Shown in pieces: positions 12,001-25,020 of a stretch of 64,000 nucleotides of DNA. The notes below the pieces were generated by a model. The model ran no database searches. It was not told the DNA's origin and was given only the letters and a program-made list of their open reading frames with translations. Within the stretch, counting starts at the first letter, position 1; every line of letters starts with the position of its first letter. A program made the position numbers and the translations under genes. Source of the stretch: Aurelia coerulea (Eukaryota; Cnidaria; Scyphozoa; Semaeostomeae; Ulmaridae); NCBI GenBank assembly GCA_039566865.1, contig CM076959.1:10275501-10339500 (forward strand), given 5' to 3'.

Positions 12001-14501
12001 TTCTATTACAAAGAGTATTGCACTCATCGTTCTTTAAAACTTTAGTCCTGCCAGTTACTTCTTTTAAAGCACTATATTATTACTGCAGCAACCATTATTT
12101 GAAACGTTACTATAGACATTAGCTTTTTCTTTAGGCTCATTTTAGCTTTACTGCATAAACAAACATCGATTAATTAAATATTTATTTTCTAAAAGAAAAC
12201 AAAATAAAAGCACAAAAAGTGTCGTTCAACGTACTTTAGTAGCTACAATTTCTATTAAAAAGAGTATTGCACTCATCGTTCTTCAAAACTTTAGTCCTGC
12301 CAGTTTCTTCTTTTAAAGCACTTTATTAGTGCTGCAGCAACCATTCTTGGAAACATTTCTTTAGACATTAGCTTTTTCTTTAGTCTCACTTTGGCTTTAC
12401 TGCATAAACAAACATCGGTTAACTAAATGTTTATTTTCTTAAAGAAAACAAAATTAAAACACAAAAAGTGTCAATTAAAGTACTTTATTGGCTACAATTT
12501 CTATTACAAAGAGTATTGCAGACATCGTTCTTTAAAACTTTAGTCCTACCAGTTACTTCTTTTAAAGGACTATATTAGTAAAGCAGCAACCATTCTTTGA
12601 AACGTTACTATAGACATTAGCTTTTTCATTAGTCTCATTTGGGCTTTACTGCATCGATTAATTAAAAGTTTATTTTCTCAAAGAAAACAAAATAAAGGCA
12701 CAAAATGTGTCGTTCAACGTACTTTAGTAGCTACAATTTATATTTTAAAGAGTATTGCATTCATCGTTCTTTAAAACTTTAGTTCTGCAAGTTTCTTCTT
12801 TTAAAGCACTTTATTAGTGCTGCAGCAACCATTCTTGGAAACATTTCTACAGACATTAGCATTTTCTTTAGTCTCATTTTGGCTTTACTGCATCAACAAA
12901 CATTGATTAATTAAATGTTTATTTTCTCAATAAAAACAAAATAAAAGCACAAAAAGTGTGGATTAACGTACATTAGTAGCTACATTTTGTATTATAAGGA
13001 GTATTGCACTCCTCGTTCTTTAAAGCTTTAGTTCTGCAAGTTACTTCTTTTATAGCACTATATTAGAGCTGCAGCAACCATTCTTTGAAACATTACTATA
13101 GACATTAGTTTTTCTTTCGTCTCAATTTATATTTAGTGCATCAACAAACATCGATTAATGAAACGTTTATTTTCTCAAACAAAACAAAATAAAAGCACAA
13201 GAAATGTCGTTCAACGTGCTTTAGTAGCTACAATTTATATTATAAAGAGTATTGCACTCATCGTCCTTTAAAACTTTAGTTCTGCAATTTACTTCTTTTA
13301 TAGCACTATATTAGTGCTGCAGCAACCATTCTTTGAAACATTATTATAGACATTAGCTTTTTTATTTAGTCTCATTTTGGCTTTACTGCATAAACAAACA
13401 TCGATCAATTAAATGTTTCTTTTCTCAAAGAAAACAAACTTAAAACACAAAAAGTGTGGATTGACGTACTTAAGTAGCTACAATTTCTATTATAAAGGGT
13501 AATGCACTCCTCGTTCTTTAAAACTTTAGTTCTACAAGTTACTTCTTTTATAGCACTATATTAGAGCTGCAGCAACCATTCTTTGAAACATTACTCTAGA
13601 TATTAGTTTTTTATTTAGTCTCATTTTGGCTTTACTGCATAAACAAACATCGATCAATAAAATGTTTATTTTCTCAAATAAAACAAAATAAAAGCAAAAA
13701 TAGTGTCGGTTAACGTACTTTATTAGCTACAATTTCTATTACAAAGAGTATTGTAGTCATCGTTCTTTAAAACTTTAGTCCTGCCAGTTACATCTTTTAA
13801 AGGACTATATTAGTAAAGCATCAACCATTCTTTGAAATGTTACTATAGACATTAGCTTTTTCTTTAGGCTCATTTTGGCTTTACTGCATAAACAAACATC
13901 GATTAATTAAATATTTATTTTCTAAAAGAAAACAAAATAAAAGCACAAAAAGTGTCGTTCAACGTACTTTAGTAGCTACAATTTCTATTAAAAAGAGTAT
14001 TGCACTCATCGTTCTTCAAAACTTTAGTCCTGCCAGTTTCTTCTTTTAAAGCACTTTATTAGTGCTGCAGCAACCATTCTTGGAAACATTTCTTTAGACA
14101 TTAGCTTTTTCTTCAGTCTCATTTTGGCTTTACTGCATAAACAAACATCGATTAATTAAATGTTTATTTTCTCGATAAAAAAAATAAAATCACAAAAAGT
14201 GTGGATTAACGTACTTTAGTAACTACATTTTGTATTATAAAGAGTATTGCACTCATCGTTCTTTAAAACTTTAGTTCTGCAAGTTACTTCTTTTATAGCA
14301 CTATATTAGAGCTGCAGCAACCATTCTTTGAAACATTACTATAGACATTAGTTTTTTCTTTCGTCTAAATTTATATTTAGTGCATCAACAAACATCTATT
14401 AATGAAACGTTTTATTTCTCAAAGACAACAAAATAAAAGCACAAAACGTGTCGTTCAACGTACTTTAGTAGCTACAATTTCTATTATAAATTGTATTGCG
14501 C
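9057..14501. repeat. Expanded HOR interval, 5445 bp (~22 monomers)
   Basis: The same diagnostic monomer bounds this interval, but the spacing equals about 22 monomers instead of 14. The excess arises because the end of one 9.3-kb duplication unit (to 12363) is joined to the start of the next (from 12364), splicing two partial HORs together. Confidence 0.8.
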
Positions 14502-17500
14502 TCATCGTTCTTTAAAACAATAGTCCTGCCAGTTTCTTCTTTTAAAGCGCTTTATTAGTGCTACATCAACCATTCTTGGAAACATTTCTATAGACATTAG
14601 CTTTTTCTTTAATCTCATTTTGGATTTACTGCATAAACAAACATCGATCAATAAAATGTTTATTTTCTCAAAGAAAACAAGATAAAAGCACAAAATGTGT
14701 GAATTAACGTACTTTAGTAGCTACAATTTGTATTATAAAGAGTATTGCACTCGTCGTTCTTTAAAACTTTAGTCCTGCCAGTTACTTCTTTTAAAGGACT
14801 ATATTAGTTCTGCAGCAACTATTCTTTGAAACATTACTAGAGACATTAGCTTTTTCTTTAGTCTCACTTTGGCTTTACTGCATAAACAAACATCGGTTAA
14901 TTAAATGTTTATTTTCTTAAAGAAAACAAAATTAAAACACAAAAAGTGTCAATTAAAGTACTTTATTGGCTACAATTTCTATTACAAAGAGTATTGCAGT
15001 CATCGTTCTTTAAAACTTTAGTCCTACCAGTTACTTCTTTTAAAGGACTATATTAGTAAAGCAGCAACCATTCTTTGAAACGTTACTATAGACATTAGCT
15101 TTTTCATTAGTCTCATTTGGGCTTTACTGCATCGATTAATTAAAAGTTTATTTTCTCAAAGAAAACAGAATAAAAGCACAAAATGTGTCGTTCAACGTAC
15201 TTTAGTAGCTACAATTCATATTTTAAAGAGTATTGCATTCATCGTTCTTTAAAACTTTAGTTCTGCAAGTTTCTTCTTTTAAAGCACTTTATTAGTGCTG
15301 CAGCAACCATTCTTGGAAACATTTCTATAGACATTAGCATTTTCTTTAGTCTCATTTTGGCTTTACTGCATCAACAAACATTGATTAATTAAATGTTTAT
15401 TTTCTCAATAAAAACAAAATAAAAGCACAAAAAGTGTGGATTAACGTACATTAGTAGCTACATTTTGTATTTTAAGGAGTATTGCACTCCTCGTTCTTTA
15501 AAGCTTTAGTTCTGCAAGTTACTTCTTTTATAGCACTATATTAGAGCTGCAGCAACCATTCTTTGAAACATTACTATAGACATTAGTTTTTCTTTCGTCT
15601 CAATTTATATTTAGTGCATCAACAAACATCGATTAATGAAACGTTTATTTTCTCAAACAAAACAAAATAAAAGCACAAGAAATGTCGTTCAACGTGCTTT
15701 AGTAGCTACAATTTATATTATAAAGAGTATTGCACTCGTCGTCCTTTAAAACTTTAGTTCTGCAATTTACTTCTTTTATAGCACTATATTAGTGCTGCAG
15801 CAACCATTCTTTGAAACATTACTATAGACATTAGCTTTTTTATTTAGTCTCATTTTGGCTTTACTGCATAAACAAACATCGATCAATTAAATGTTTCTTT
15901 TCTCAAAGAAAACAAACTTAAAACACAAAAAGTGTGGATTGACGTACTTAAGTAGTTACAATTTCTATTATAAAGGGTAATGCACTCATCGTTCTTAAAA
16001 ACTTTAGTTCTGCAAGTTTTTCTTTTATAGCACTATATTAGAGCTGCAGCAACCATTCTTTGAAACATTACTATAGACATTAGCTTTTTTATTTAGTCTC
16101 ATTTTGACTTTGCTGCATAATCAAACATCGATCAATTAAATGTTTCTTTTCTCAAAGAAAACAAACTTAAAACACAAAAAGTGTGGATTAACGTACTTAA
16201 GTAGCTACATTTTGTATTATAAAGAGTATTGCACTCCTCGTTCTTTAAAACTTTAGTTCTACAAGTTACTTCTTTTATAGCACTATATTAGAGCTGCAGC
16301 AACCATTCTTTGAAACATTACTATAGACATTAGCTTTTTTATTTAGTCTCATTTTGGCTTTACTGCATAAACAAACATCGATCAATAAAATGTTTATTTT
16401 CTCAAAGAAAACCAAATAAAAGCACAAATAGTGTCGGTTAACGTACTTTATTAGCTACAATTTCTATTACAAAGAGTATTGCAGTCATCGTTCTTTAAAA
16501 CGTTAGTCCTACCAGTTACTTCTTTTAAAGGACTATATTAGTAAAGCATCAACCATTCTTTGAAATGTTACTATAGACATTAGCTTTTTCATTAGTCTCA
16601 TTTGGGCTTTACTGCATCGATTAATTAAAAGTTTATTTTCTCAAAGAAAACAAAATAAAAGCACAAAAAGTGTCGTTCAACGATCTTTAGTGGCTACAAT
16701 TTATATTCTAAAGAGTATTGCATTCATCGTTCTTTAAAACTTTAGTTCTGCAAGTTACTCCTTTTATAGCACTTTTATTAGTGCTGCAGCAACCATTCTT
16801 GGAATCATTTCTTTAGACATTAGCTTTTTCTTCAGTCTCATTTTGGCTTTACTGCATCAACAAACATCGATTAATTAAATGTTTATTTTCTCAATAAAAA
16901 TAAATAAAAGCACGAAAAGTGTGGATTAACGTACTTTAGTAGCTACATTTTATATTATAAAGAGTATTGCACTCATCGTTCTTTAAAACTTTAGTTCTGC
17001 AAGTTACTTCTTTTAAAGCACTATATTAGTGCTGCAGCAACCATTCTTTGAAACATTACTATAGACATTAGTTTTTTCTTTCGTCTCAATTTATATTAAG
17101 TGCATCAACAAACATCTATTAATGAAACTTTTTTTTTCCAAAAGAAAACAAATATAAACAAAAAAAGTGTGGATTAACGTACTTTATTAGCTACAATTTC
17201 TATTACAAAGAGTATTGCACTCATCGTTCTTTAAAACTTTAGTCCTGCCAGTTACTTCTTTTAAAGCACTATATTATTACTGCAGCAACCATTATTTGAA
17301 ACGTTACTATAGACATTAGCTTTTTCTTTAGGCTCATTTTAGCTTTACTGCATAAACAAACATCGATTAATTAAATATTTATTTTCTAAAAGAAAACAAA
17401 ATAAAAGCACAAAAAGTGTCGTTCAACGTACTTTAGTAGCTACAATTTCTATTAAAAAGAGTATTGCACTCATCGTTCTTCAAAACTTTAGTCCTGCCAG

Positions 17501-20500
17501 TTTCTTCTTTTAAAGCACTTTATTAGTGCTGCAGCAACCATTCTTGGAAACATTTCTTTAGACATTAGCTTTTTCTTCAGTCTCATTTTGGCTTTACTGC
17601 ATAAACAAACATCGATTAATTAAATGTTTATTTTCTCGATAAAAAAAATAAAATCACAAAAAGTGTGGATTAACGTACTTTAGTAACTACATTTTGTATT
17701 ATAAAGAGTATTGCACTCATCGTTCTTTAAAACTTTAGTTCTGCAAGTTACTTCTTTTATAGCACTATATTAGAGCTGCAGCAACCATTCTTTGAAACAT
17801 TACTATAGACATTAGTTTTTTCTTTCGTCTAAATTTATATTTAGTGCATCAACAAACATCGATTAATGAAACGTTTATTTTCTCAAAGACAACAAAATAA
17901 AAGCACAAAACGTGTCGTTCAACGTACTTTAGTAGCTACAATTTCTATTATAAAGGGTATTGCGCTCATCGTTCTTTAAAACAATAGTCCTGCCAGTTTC
18001 TTCTTTTAAAGCGCTTTATTAGTGCTGCATCAACCATTCTTGGAAACATTTCTATAGACATTAGCTTTTTCTTTAATCTCATTTTGGCTTTACTGCATAA
18101 ACAAACATCGATCAATAAAATGTTTATTTTCTCAAAGAAAACAAGATAAAAGCACAAAATGTGTGAATTAACGTACTTTAGTAGCTACAATTTGTATTAT
18201 AAAGAGTATTGCACTCATCGTTCTTTAAAACTTTAGTCCTGCCAGTTACTTCTTTTAAAGGACTATATTAGTTCTGCAGCAACTATTCTTTGAAACATTA
18301 CTAGAGACATTAGCTTTTTCTTTAGTCTCACTTTGGCTTTACTGCATAAACAAACATCGGTTAATTAAATGTTTATTTTCTTAAAGAAAACAAAATTAAA
18401 ACACAAAAAGTGTCAATTAAAGTACTTTATTGGCTACAATTTCTATTACAAAGAGTATTGCAGTCATCGTTCTTTAAAACTTTAGTCCTACCAGTTACTT
18501 CTTTTAAAGGACTATATTAGTAAAGCAGCAACCATTCTTTGAAACGTTACTATAGACATTAGCTTTTTCATTAGTCTCATTTGGGCTTTACTGCATCGAT
18601 TAATTAAAAGTTTATTTTCTCAAAGAAAACAGAATAAAAGCACAAAATTTGTCGTTCAACGTACTTTAGTAGCTACAGTTTATATTTTAAAGAGTATTGC
18701 ATTAATCGTTCTTTAAAACTTTAGTTCTGCAAGTTTCTTCTTTTAAAGCACTTTATTAGTGCTGCAGCAACCATTTTTGGAAACATTTCTATAGACATTA
18801 GCATTTTCTTTAGTCTCATTTTGGCTTTACTGCATCAACAAACATTGATTAATTAAATGTTTATTTTCTCAATAAAAACAAGATAAAAGCACAAAAAGTG
18901 TGGATTAACGTACATTAGTAGCTACATTTTGTATTATAAGGAGTATTGCACTCCTCGTTCTTTAAAGCTTTAGTTCTGCAAGTTTCTTCTTTTATAGCAC
19001 TATATTAGAGCTGCAGCAACCATTCTTTGAAACATTACTATAGACATTAGTTTTTCTTTCGTCTCAATTTATATTTAGTGCATCAACAAACATCGATTAA
19101 TGAAACGTTTATTTTCTCAAACAAAACAAAATAAAAGCACAAGAACTGTCGTTCAACGTGCTTTAGTAGCTACAATTTATATTATAAAGAGTATTGCACT
19201 CATCGTCCTTTAAAACTTTAGTTCTGCAATTTACTTCTTTTATAGCACTATATTAGTGCTGCAGCAACCATTCTTTGAAACATTACTATAGACATTAGCT
19301 TTTTTATTTAGTCTCATTTTGGCTTTACTGCATAAACAAACATCGATCAATTAAATGTTTCTTTTCTCAAAGAAAACAAACTTAAAACACAAAAAGTGTG
19401 GATTGACGTACTTAAGTAGCTACAATTTCTATTATAAAGGGTAATGCACTCATCGTTCTTAAAAACTTTAGTTCTGCAAGTTTTTCTTTTATAGCACTAT
19501 ATTAGAGCTGCAGCAACCATTCTTTGAAACATTACTATAGACATTAGTTTTTCTTTCGTCTCAATTTATATTTAGTGCATCAACAAACATCGATTAATGA
19601 AACGTTTATTTTCTCAAAGAAAACCAAATAAAAGCACAAATAGTGTCGGTTAACGTACTTTATTAGCTACAATTTCTATTACAAAGAGTATTGCAGTCAT
19701 CGTTCTTTAAAACGTTAGTCCTACCAGTTACTTCTTTTAAAGGACTATATTAGTAAAGCATCAACCATTCTTTGAAACATTACTATAGACATTAGCTTTT
19801 TTATTTAGTCTCATTTTGACTTTGCTGCATAATCAAACATCGATCAATTAAATGTTTCTTTTCTCAAAGAAAACAAACTTAAAACACAAAAAGTGTGGAT
19901 TAACGTACTTAAGTAGCTACATTTTGTATTATAAAGAGTATTGCACTCCTCGTTCTTTAAAACTTTAGTTCTACAAGTTACTTCTTTTATAGCACTATAT
20001 TAGAGCTGCAGCAACCATTCTTTGAAACATTACTATAGACATTAGCTTTTTTATTTAGTCTCATTTTGGCTTTACTGCATAAACAAACATCGATCAATAA
20101 AATGTTTATTTTCTCAAAGAAAACCAAATAAAAGCACAAATAGTGTCGGTTAACGTACTTTATTAGCTACAATTTCTATTACAAAGAGTATTGCAGTCAT
20201 CGTTCTTTAAAACGTTAGTCCTACCAGTTACTTCTTTTAAAGGACTATATTAGTAAAGCATCAACCATTCTTTAAAATGTTACTATAGACATTAGCTTTT
20301 TCATTAGTCTCATTTGGGCTTTACTGCATCGATTAATTAAAAGTTTATTTTCTCAAAGAAAACAAAATAAAAGCACAAAAAGTGTCGTTCAACGATCTTT
20401 AGTGGCTACAATTTATATTCTAAAGAGTATTGCATTCATCGTTCTTTAAAACTTTAGTTCTGCAAGTTACTCCTTTTATAGCACTTTTATTAGTGCTGCA

Positions 20501-21023
20501 GCAACCATTCTTAGAATCATTTCTTTAGACATTAGCTTTTTCTTCAGTCTCATTTTGGCTTTACTGCATCAACAAACATCGATTAATTAAATGTTTATTT
20601 TCTCAATAAAAATAAATAAAAGCACGAAAAGTGTGGATTAACGTACTTTAGTAGCTACATTTTATATTATAAAGAGTATTGCACTCATCGTTCTTTAAAA
20701 CTTTAGTTCTGCAAGTTACTTCTTTTAAAGCACTATATTAGTGCTGCAGCAACCATTCTTTGAAACATTACTATAGACATTATTTTTTTCTTTCGTCTCA
20801 ATTTATATTAAGTGCATCAACAAACATCTATTAATGAAACTTTTTTTTTCCAAAAGAAAACAAATATCAACAAAAAAAGTGTGGATTAACGTATTTTATT
20901 AGCTACAATTTCTATTACAAAGAGTATTGCACTAATCGTTCTTCAAAACTTTAGTCCTGCCAGTTTCTTCTTTTAAAGCACTTTATTAGTGCTGCAGCAA
21001 CCATTCTTGGAAACATTTCTTTA
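12364..21023. repeat. 9.3-kb tandem duplication unit, copy 2 (8660 bp)
   Basis: This matches 3066-4560 at offset 9298 and 5185 to about 12030 at offset 8909. Near 20940 one in-phase monomer is missing relative to copy 1, after which the offset is 8660. Differences from copy 1 are otherwise isolated substitutions, for example CCTGCCAG at about 10810 against CCTACCAG at about 19720. After 21023 the sequence continues as another 14-monomer HOR rather than a third 9.3-kb unit. Confidence 0.83.
14502..17965. repeat. 14-monomer higher-order repeat, 3464 bp
   Basis: Near-identical counterpart of 5593-9056 at offset 8909, with the same private variants in its first monomer (TATAAATTGTATTGCG, CTACATCAACC). 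Confidence 0.88.
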
Positions 21024-21428
21024 GACATTAGCTTTTTCTTCAGTCTCATTTTGGCTTTACTGCATAAACAAACATCGATTAATTAAATGTTTATTTTCTC
21101 GATAAAAAAAATAAAATCACAAAAAGTGTGGATTAACGTACTTTAGTAACTACATTTTGTATTATAAAGAGTATTGCACTCATCGTTCTTTAAAACTTTA
21201 GTTCTGCAAGTTACTTCTTTTATAGCACTATATTAGAGCTGCAGCAACCATTCTTTGAAACATTACTATAGACATTAGTTTTTTCTTTCGTCTAAATTTA
21301 TATTTAGTGCATCAACAAACATCGATTAATGAAACGTTTATTTTCTCAAAGACAACAAAATAAAAGCACAAAACGTGTCGTTCAACGTACTTTAGTAGCT
21401 ACAATTTCTATTATAAAGGGTATTGCGC
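17966..21428. repeat. 14-monomer higher-order repeat, 3463 bp
   Basis: Bounded by diagnostic monomers at 17966 and 21429. Its first part matches the interval starting at 9057 at offset 8909. One monomer is missing near 20940, although one class of internal marker (CAACGATCTTTAGTGG) shows 15-monomer spacing of 3712 bp between 16680 and 20392. Unit length therefore varies by whole monomers. Confidence 0.83.
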
Positions 21429-23811
21429 TCATCGTTCTTTAAAACAATAGTCCTGCCAGTTTCTTCTTTTAAAGCGCTTTATTAGTGCTGCATCAACCAT
21501 TCTTGGAAACATTTCTATAGACATTAGCTTTTTCTTTAATCTCATTTTGGCTTTACTGCATAAACAAACATCGATCAATAAAATGTTTATTTTCTCAAAG
21601 AAAACAAGATAAAAGCACAAAATGTGTGAATTAACGTACTTTAGTAGCTACAATTTGTATTATAAAGAGTATTGCACTCATCGTTCTTTAAAACTTTAGT
21701 CCTGCCAGTTACTTCTTTTAAAGGACTATATTAGTTCTGCAGCAACTATTCTTTGAAACATTACTAGAGACATTAGCTTTTTCTTTAGTCTCACTTTGGC
21801 TTTACTGCATAAACAAACATCGGTTAATTAAATGTTTATTTTCTTAAAGAAAACAAAATTAAAACACAAAAAGTGTCAATTAAAGTACTTTATTGGCTAC
21901 AATTTCTATTACAAAGAGTATTGCAGTCATCGTTCTTTAAAACTTTAGTCCTACCAGTTACCTCTTTTAAAGGACTATATTAGTAAAGCAGCAACCATTC
22001 TTTGAAACGTTACTATAGACATTAGCTTTTTCATTAGTCTCATTTGGGCTTTACTGCATCGATTAATTAAAAGTTTATTTTCTCAAAGAAAACAGAATAA
22101 AAGCACAAAATTTGTCGTTCAACGTACATTAGTAGCTACATTTTGTATTATAAGGAGTATTGCACTCCTCGTTCTTTAAAGCTTTAGTTCTGCAAGTTTC
22201 TTCTTTTATAGCACTATATTAGAGCTGCAGCAACCATTCTTTGAAACATTACTATAGACATTAGTTTTTCTTTCGTCTCAATTTATATTTAGTGCATCAA
22301 CAAACATCGATTAATGAAACGTTTATTTTCTCAAACAAAACAAAATAAAAGCACGAGAACTGTCGTTCAACGTGCTTTAGTAGCTACAATTTATATTATA
22401 AAGAGTATTGCACTCATCGTCCTTTAAAACTTTAGTTCTGCAATTTACTTCTTTTATAGCACTATATTAGTGCTGCAGCAACCATTCTTTGAAACATTAC
22501 TATAGACATTAGCTTTTTTATTTAGTCTCATTTTGGCTTTACTGCATAAACAAACATCGATCAATTAAATGTTTCTTTTCTCAAAGAAAACAAACTTAAA
22601 ACACAAAAAGTGTGGATTGACGTACTTAAGTAGCTACAATTTCTATTATAAAGGGTAATGCACTCATCGTTCTTAAAAACTTTAGTTCTGCAAGTTTTTC
22701 TTTTATAGCACTATATTAGAGCTGCAGCAACCATTCTTTGAAACATTACTATAGACATTACTTTTTTCTTTCGTCTCAATTTATATTTAGTGCATCAACA
22801 AACATCAATTAATGAAACGTTTATTTTCTCAAAGAAAACAAAATAAAAGCACAAGAAGTGTCGTTCAACGTACTTAAGTAGCTACAATTTCTATTATAAA
22901 GGGTAATACACTCATCGTTCTTTAAAACTTTAGTTCTGCAAGTTACTTCTTTTATAGCAATATATTAGTGCTGCAGCAACCATTCTTTGAAACATTACTA
23001 TAGACATTAGCTTTTTTATTTAGTCTCATTTTGGCTTTACTGCATAAACAAACATCGATCAATTAAATGTTTCTTTTCTCAAAGAAAACAAACTTAAAAC
23101 ACAAAAAGTGTGGATTAACGTACTTAAGTAGCTACAATTTCTATTATAAAGGGTAATGCACTCATCGTTCTTAAAAACTTTAGTTCTGCAAGCTACTTCT
23201 TTTATAGCAATATATTAGTGCTGCAGCAACCATTCTTTGAAACATTACTAGAGCCATTAGCTTTTTCTTTAGTCTCACTTTGGCTTTACTGCATAAACAA
23301 ACATCGGTTGATTAAATGTTTATTTTCTTAAAGAAAACAAAATTATAACACAAAAAGTGTCAATTAAAGTACTTTATTGGCTACAATTTCTATTACAAAG
23401 AGTATTGCAGTCATCGTTCTTTAAAGCTTTAGTCCTGCCAGTTTCTTCTTTTATAGCACTATATTAGAGCTGCAGCAACCATTCTTTGAAACATTTCTAT
23501 AGACATTAGCTTTTTCTTTAGTCTCATTTTGGCTTTACTGCATAAACAAACATCGATTAATTAAATTTTTATTTTCTCAAAGAAAACAAAATATAAACAC
23601 AAATTGTGTGGATTAACGTACTTTAGTAGCTACAATTTGTATTATAAAGAGTATTGCACTCATCGTTCTTTAAAACTTTAGTTCTGCAAGTTACTTCTTT
23701 TATAGCACTATATTAGTGTTGAAGCAACCATTCTTGGAAACATTACTATAGACATTAGCTTTTTCTTTAGTCTTATTTTAGCTTTACTGCATCAACAAAC
23801 ATCGATTAATT
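21429..23811. repeat. Last left-arm HOR, truncated and grading into X-type monomers
   Basis: The start follows the 17966 HOR at offset 3463. At about 22124 one monomer has been lost in register (GTTCAACGTAC joined to ATTAGTAGC), after which the offset is 3214. From about 22800 the monomers are the variants found in right-arm block X, including ACACAAATTGTGTGG and GTGTTGAAGCAACC at 23716. The interval stops at CGATTAATT (23811), where the 3.4-kb insertion begins. Confidence 0.8.
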
Positions 23812-23814
23812 GTG

Positions 23815-23827
23815 AGATTAACGCCCC
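23815..23827 (+). repeat. Left arm of near-terminal inverted repeat of the insertion
   Basis: AGATTAACGCCCC begins 3 bp inside the left boundary. It matches the reverse complement of 27204-27216 at 12 of 13 positions. Confidence 0.5.
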
Positions 23828-24659
23828 AAGCCCGAATCTCAGGGTAGATCCCAGTCCCCTGGTTTGATAAAGGAATCTCACTCATACGTCAAACTGTTTC
23901 CGCTATCCCGTCAGTTGTTCTCGTATATGGTTCAAGACAGTCATCAAAGTTTCTTGTGGTACTGAAGATTTTGCTGTATACTGGCTTCTAGTAACGAGAT
24001 GTCGACTACTGTTTAACCGAACCATCGCACAGATAAAAGATTTGCCCGTTCAATTCGTGCACAGACACTAGAAGGATCTATCAAGATCAGAATTACTTGG
24101 CAAATCAACAAGCCAGCCAAGCCAGCCAATCAATGTGTGTATGACAATTAGCAAACGAAAGAGTAAACATCGGAATGGTGCATTTATAGCCCATTTGATA
24201 TGCTTGCTGCCGATAATGAATCAATAAATTCTGAAACTGAACCACAAGCAGCAAAGCTGGACAATCGCCCGAGTTGGCAACAACATTCTTGATGCCCACC
24301 TACCCTTACCGCAGACGTCAAACAAAGGGAATTCGCCAGTCAAATTGAGCCTAGAAGTCGTGCAAAATCGAATGACAAAAGCTTTCTCTCCAAAGCGAAG
24401 GAACACGTGAACCCAAGCATCCCCGCCCCAAGCAGATCCAGTTGCCACCCCCCTCACACAGAGCCTGAAACAGCCATGTAAGCCACAACAGCCACTGCAG
24501 TTCCATTTGTCCTTTAACCAAGGTAACATTCCTTCTTTATTTCAGTTGCCTCGTCGCCCATTGCCTCGTTGCTCATTATTGCACTTTCCCGACGTTACGC
24601 CTAAAAGATTTATATCGAATTGATCACCTCTCTGTATTCATCAGCAAAATAAAACAATG

Positions 24660-24667
24660 TATAAAAG
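24660..24667 (+). promoter_or_regulatory. TATA-box-like sequence
   Basis: TATAAAAG in otherwise mixed-composition DNA is a good match to a metazoan TATA box. A 54-codon frame starts 47 bp downstream at 24707 and reads through an 11-C tract to a stop at 24869-24871. No other promoter element or coding signature supports it, so this may be chance. Confidence 0.15.
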
Positions 24668-24745
24668 CCTGAACATTTTTTATATGGCGAGCAAGGAGAC
24701 ATAGATATGAGTTCTTGTATGGTGCATTCTTTAACCCTTTCTCGG

Positions 24746-24756
24746 CCCCCCCCCCC
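24746..24756. repeat. C11 homopolymer
   Basis: Eleven consecutive C on the + strand, the first of three pure C tracts inside the insertion. Such tracts are prone to length errors. Confidence 0.9.
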
Positions 24757-25011
24757 TTTCTTGGCTCCTCGATTTTTTGCACACCTAGAATACCCTTGCT
24801 TGGCTAAGCCACATCAACAAATTTCAGGCGTGACATTCTGTGTCAGCACTGTGAGAGTCCCAATAGCTTAGGCCTCACGAGTAGGCCTGCAACTCAAATG
24901 TCATGTGTCTGATCACTTTGTGGCACACAGCGTGAATCAAAGCTACAAGACGGGAACACCATCCCTCCCAGGGCACCATTTTTTTTTCAAGGCAACTAAT
25001 TCACCAGCAAA

Positions 25012-25020
25012 CCCCCCCCC
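25012..25020. repeat. C9 homopolymer
   Basis: Nine consecutive C on the + strand, about 50 bp downstream of a short T-run. Confidence 0.9.

Larger units (their letters stand above)
3066..12363. repeat. 9298-bp tandem duplication unit, copy 1
   Basis: Sequence from 3066 reappears at 12364 (offset 9298), including the rare variants GGTTAACTAAATG and TATTGCAGACATCG. From 5185 onward the offset is 8909, because copy 1 holds the extra noisy stretch 4561-5184 and lacks one monomer there. The junction at 12363/12364 falls inside a monomer in register (TTTAGACATTAGC), so no period is broken. This is the signature of unequal crossing-over between misaligned monomers. Copy 1 holds roughly 37 monomers. 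Confidence 0.85.
1..23811. repeat. Satellite array, left arm (~249-bp monomers)
   Basis: Head-to-tail AT-rich monomers fill this stretch except for the insertion at 226-946. The recurring anchor TATTGCACTCATCG (with variants) returns every ~249 bp, for example at 2718, 2967 and 3216, or every ~239 bp in a short class (3216 to 3455). By length this is about 93 monomers, all in the same orientation. Every monomer shows the same ordered blocks: CGTACTTTAGTAGCTAC, TATAAAGAGTATTGCAC, GTTCTTTAAAAC, AGCACTATATTAGTGCTG, CAGCAACCATTC, a pyrimidine-rich middle, AAACAAACATCGATTAATTA and TTATTTTCTCAAAGAAAAC. No gene is evident. Short open frames recur on the minus strand only because the monomers recur. 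The arm begins inside a monomer, so the array continues to the left of the window. Confidence 0.97.

Noticed and set aside
24221..24529. 102-codon minus-strand frame in the 3.4-kb insertion
   Set aside because: It is the longest frame in the segment and starts with ATG, but has no recognisable domain and a composition rich in Cys, Trp and Leu. Not supported without homology or transcripts.
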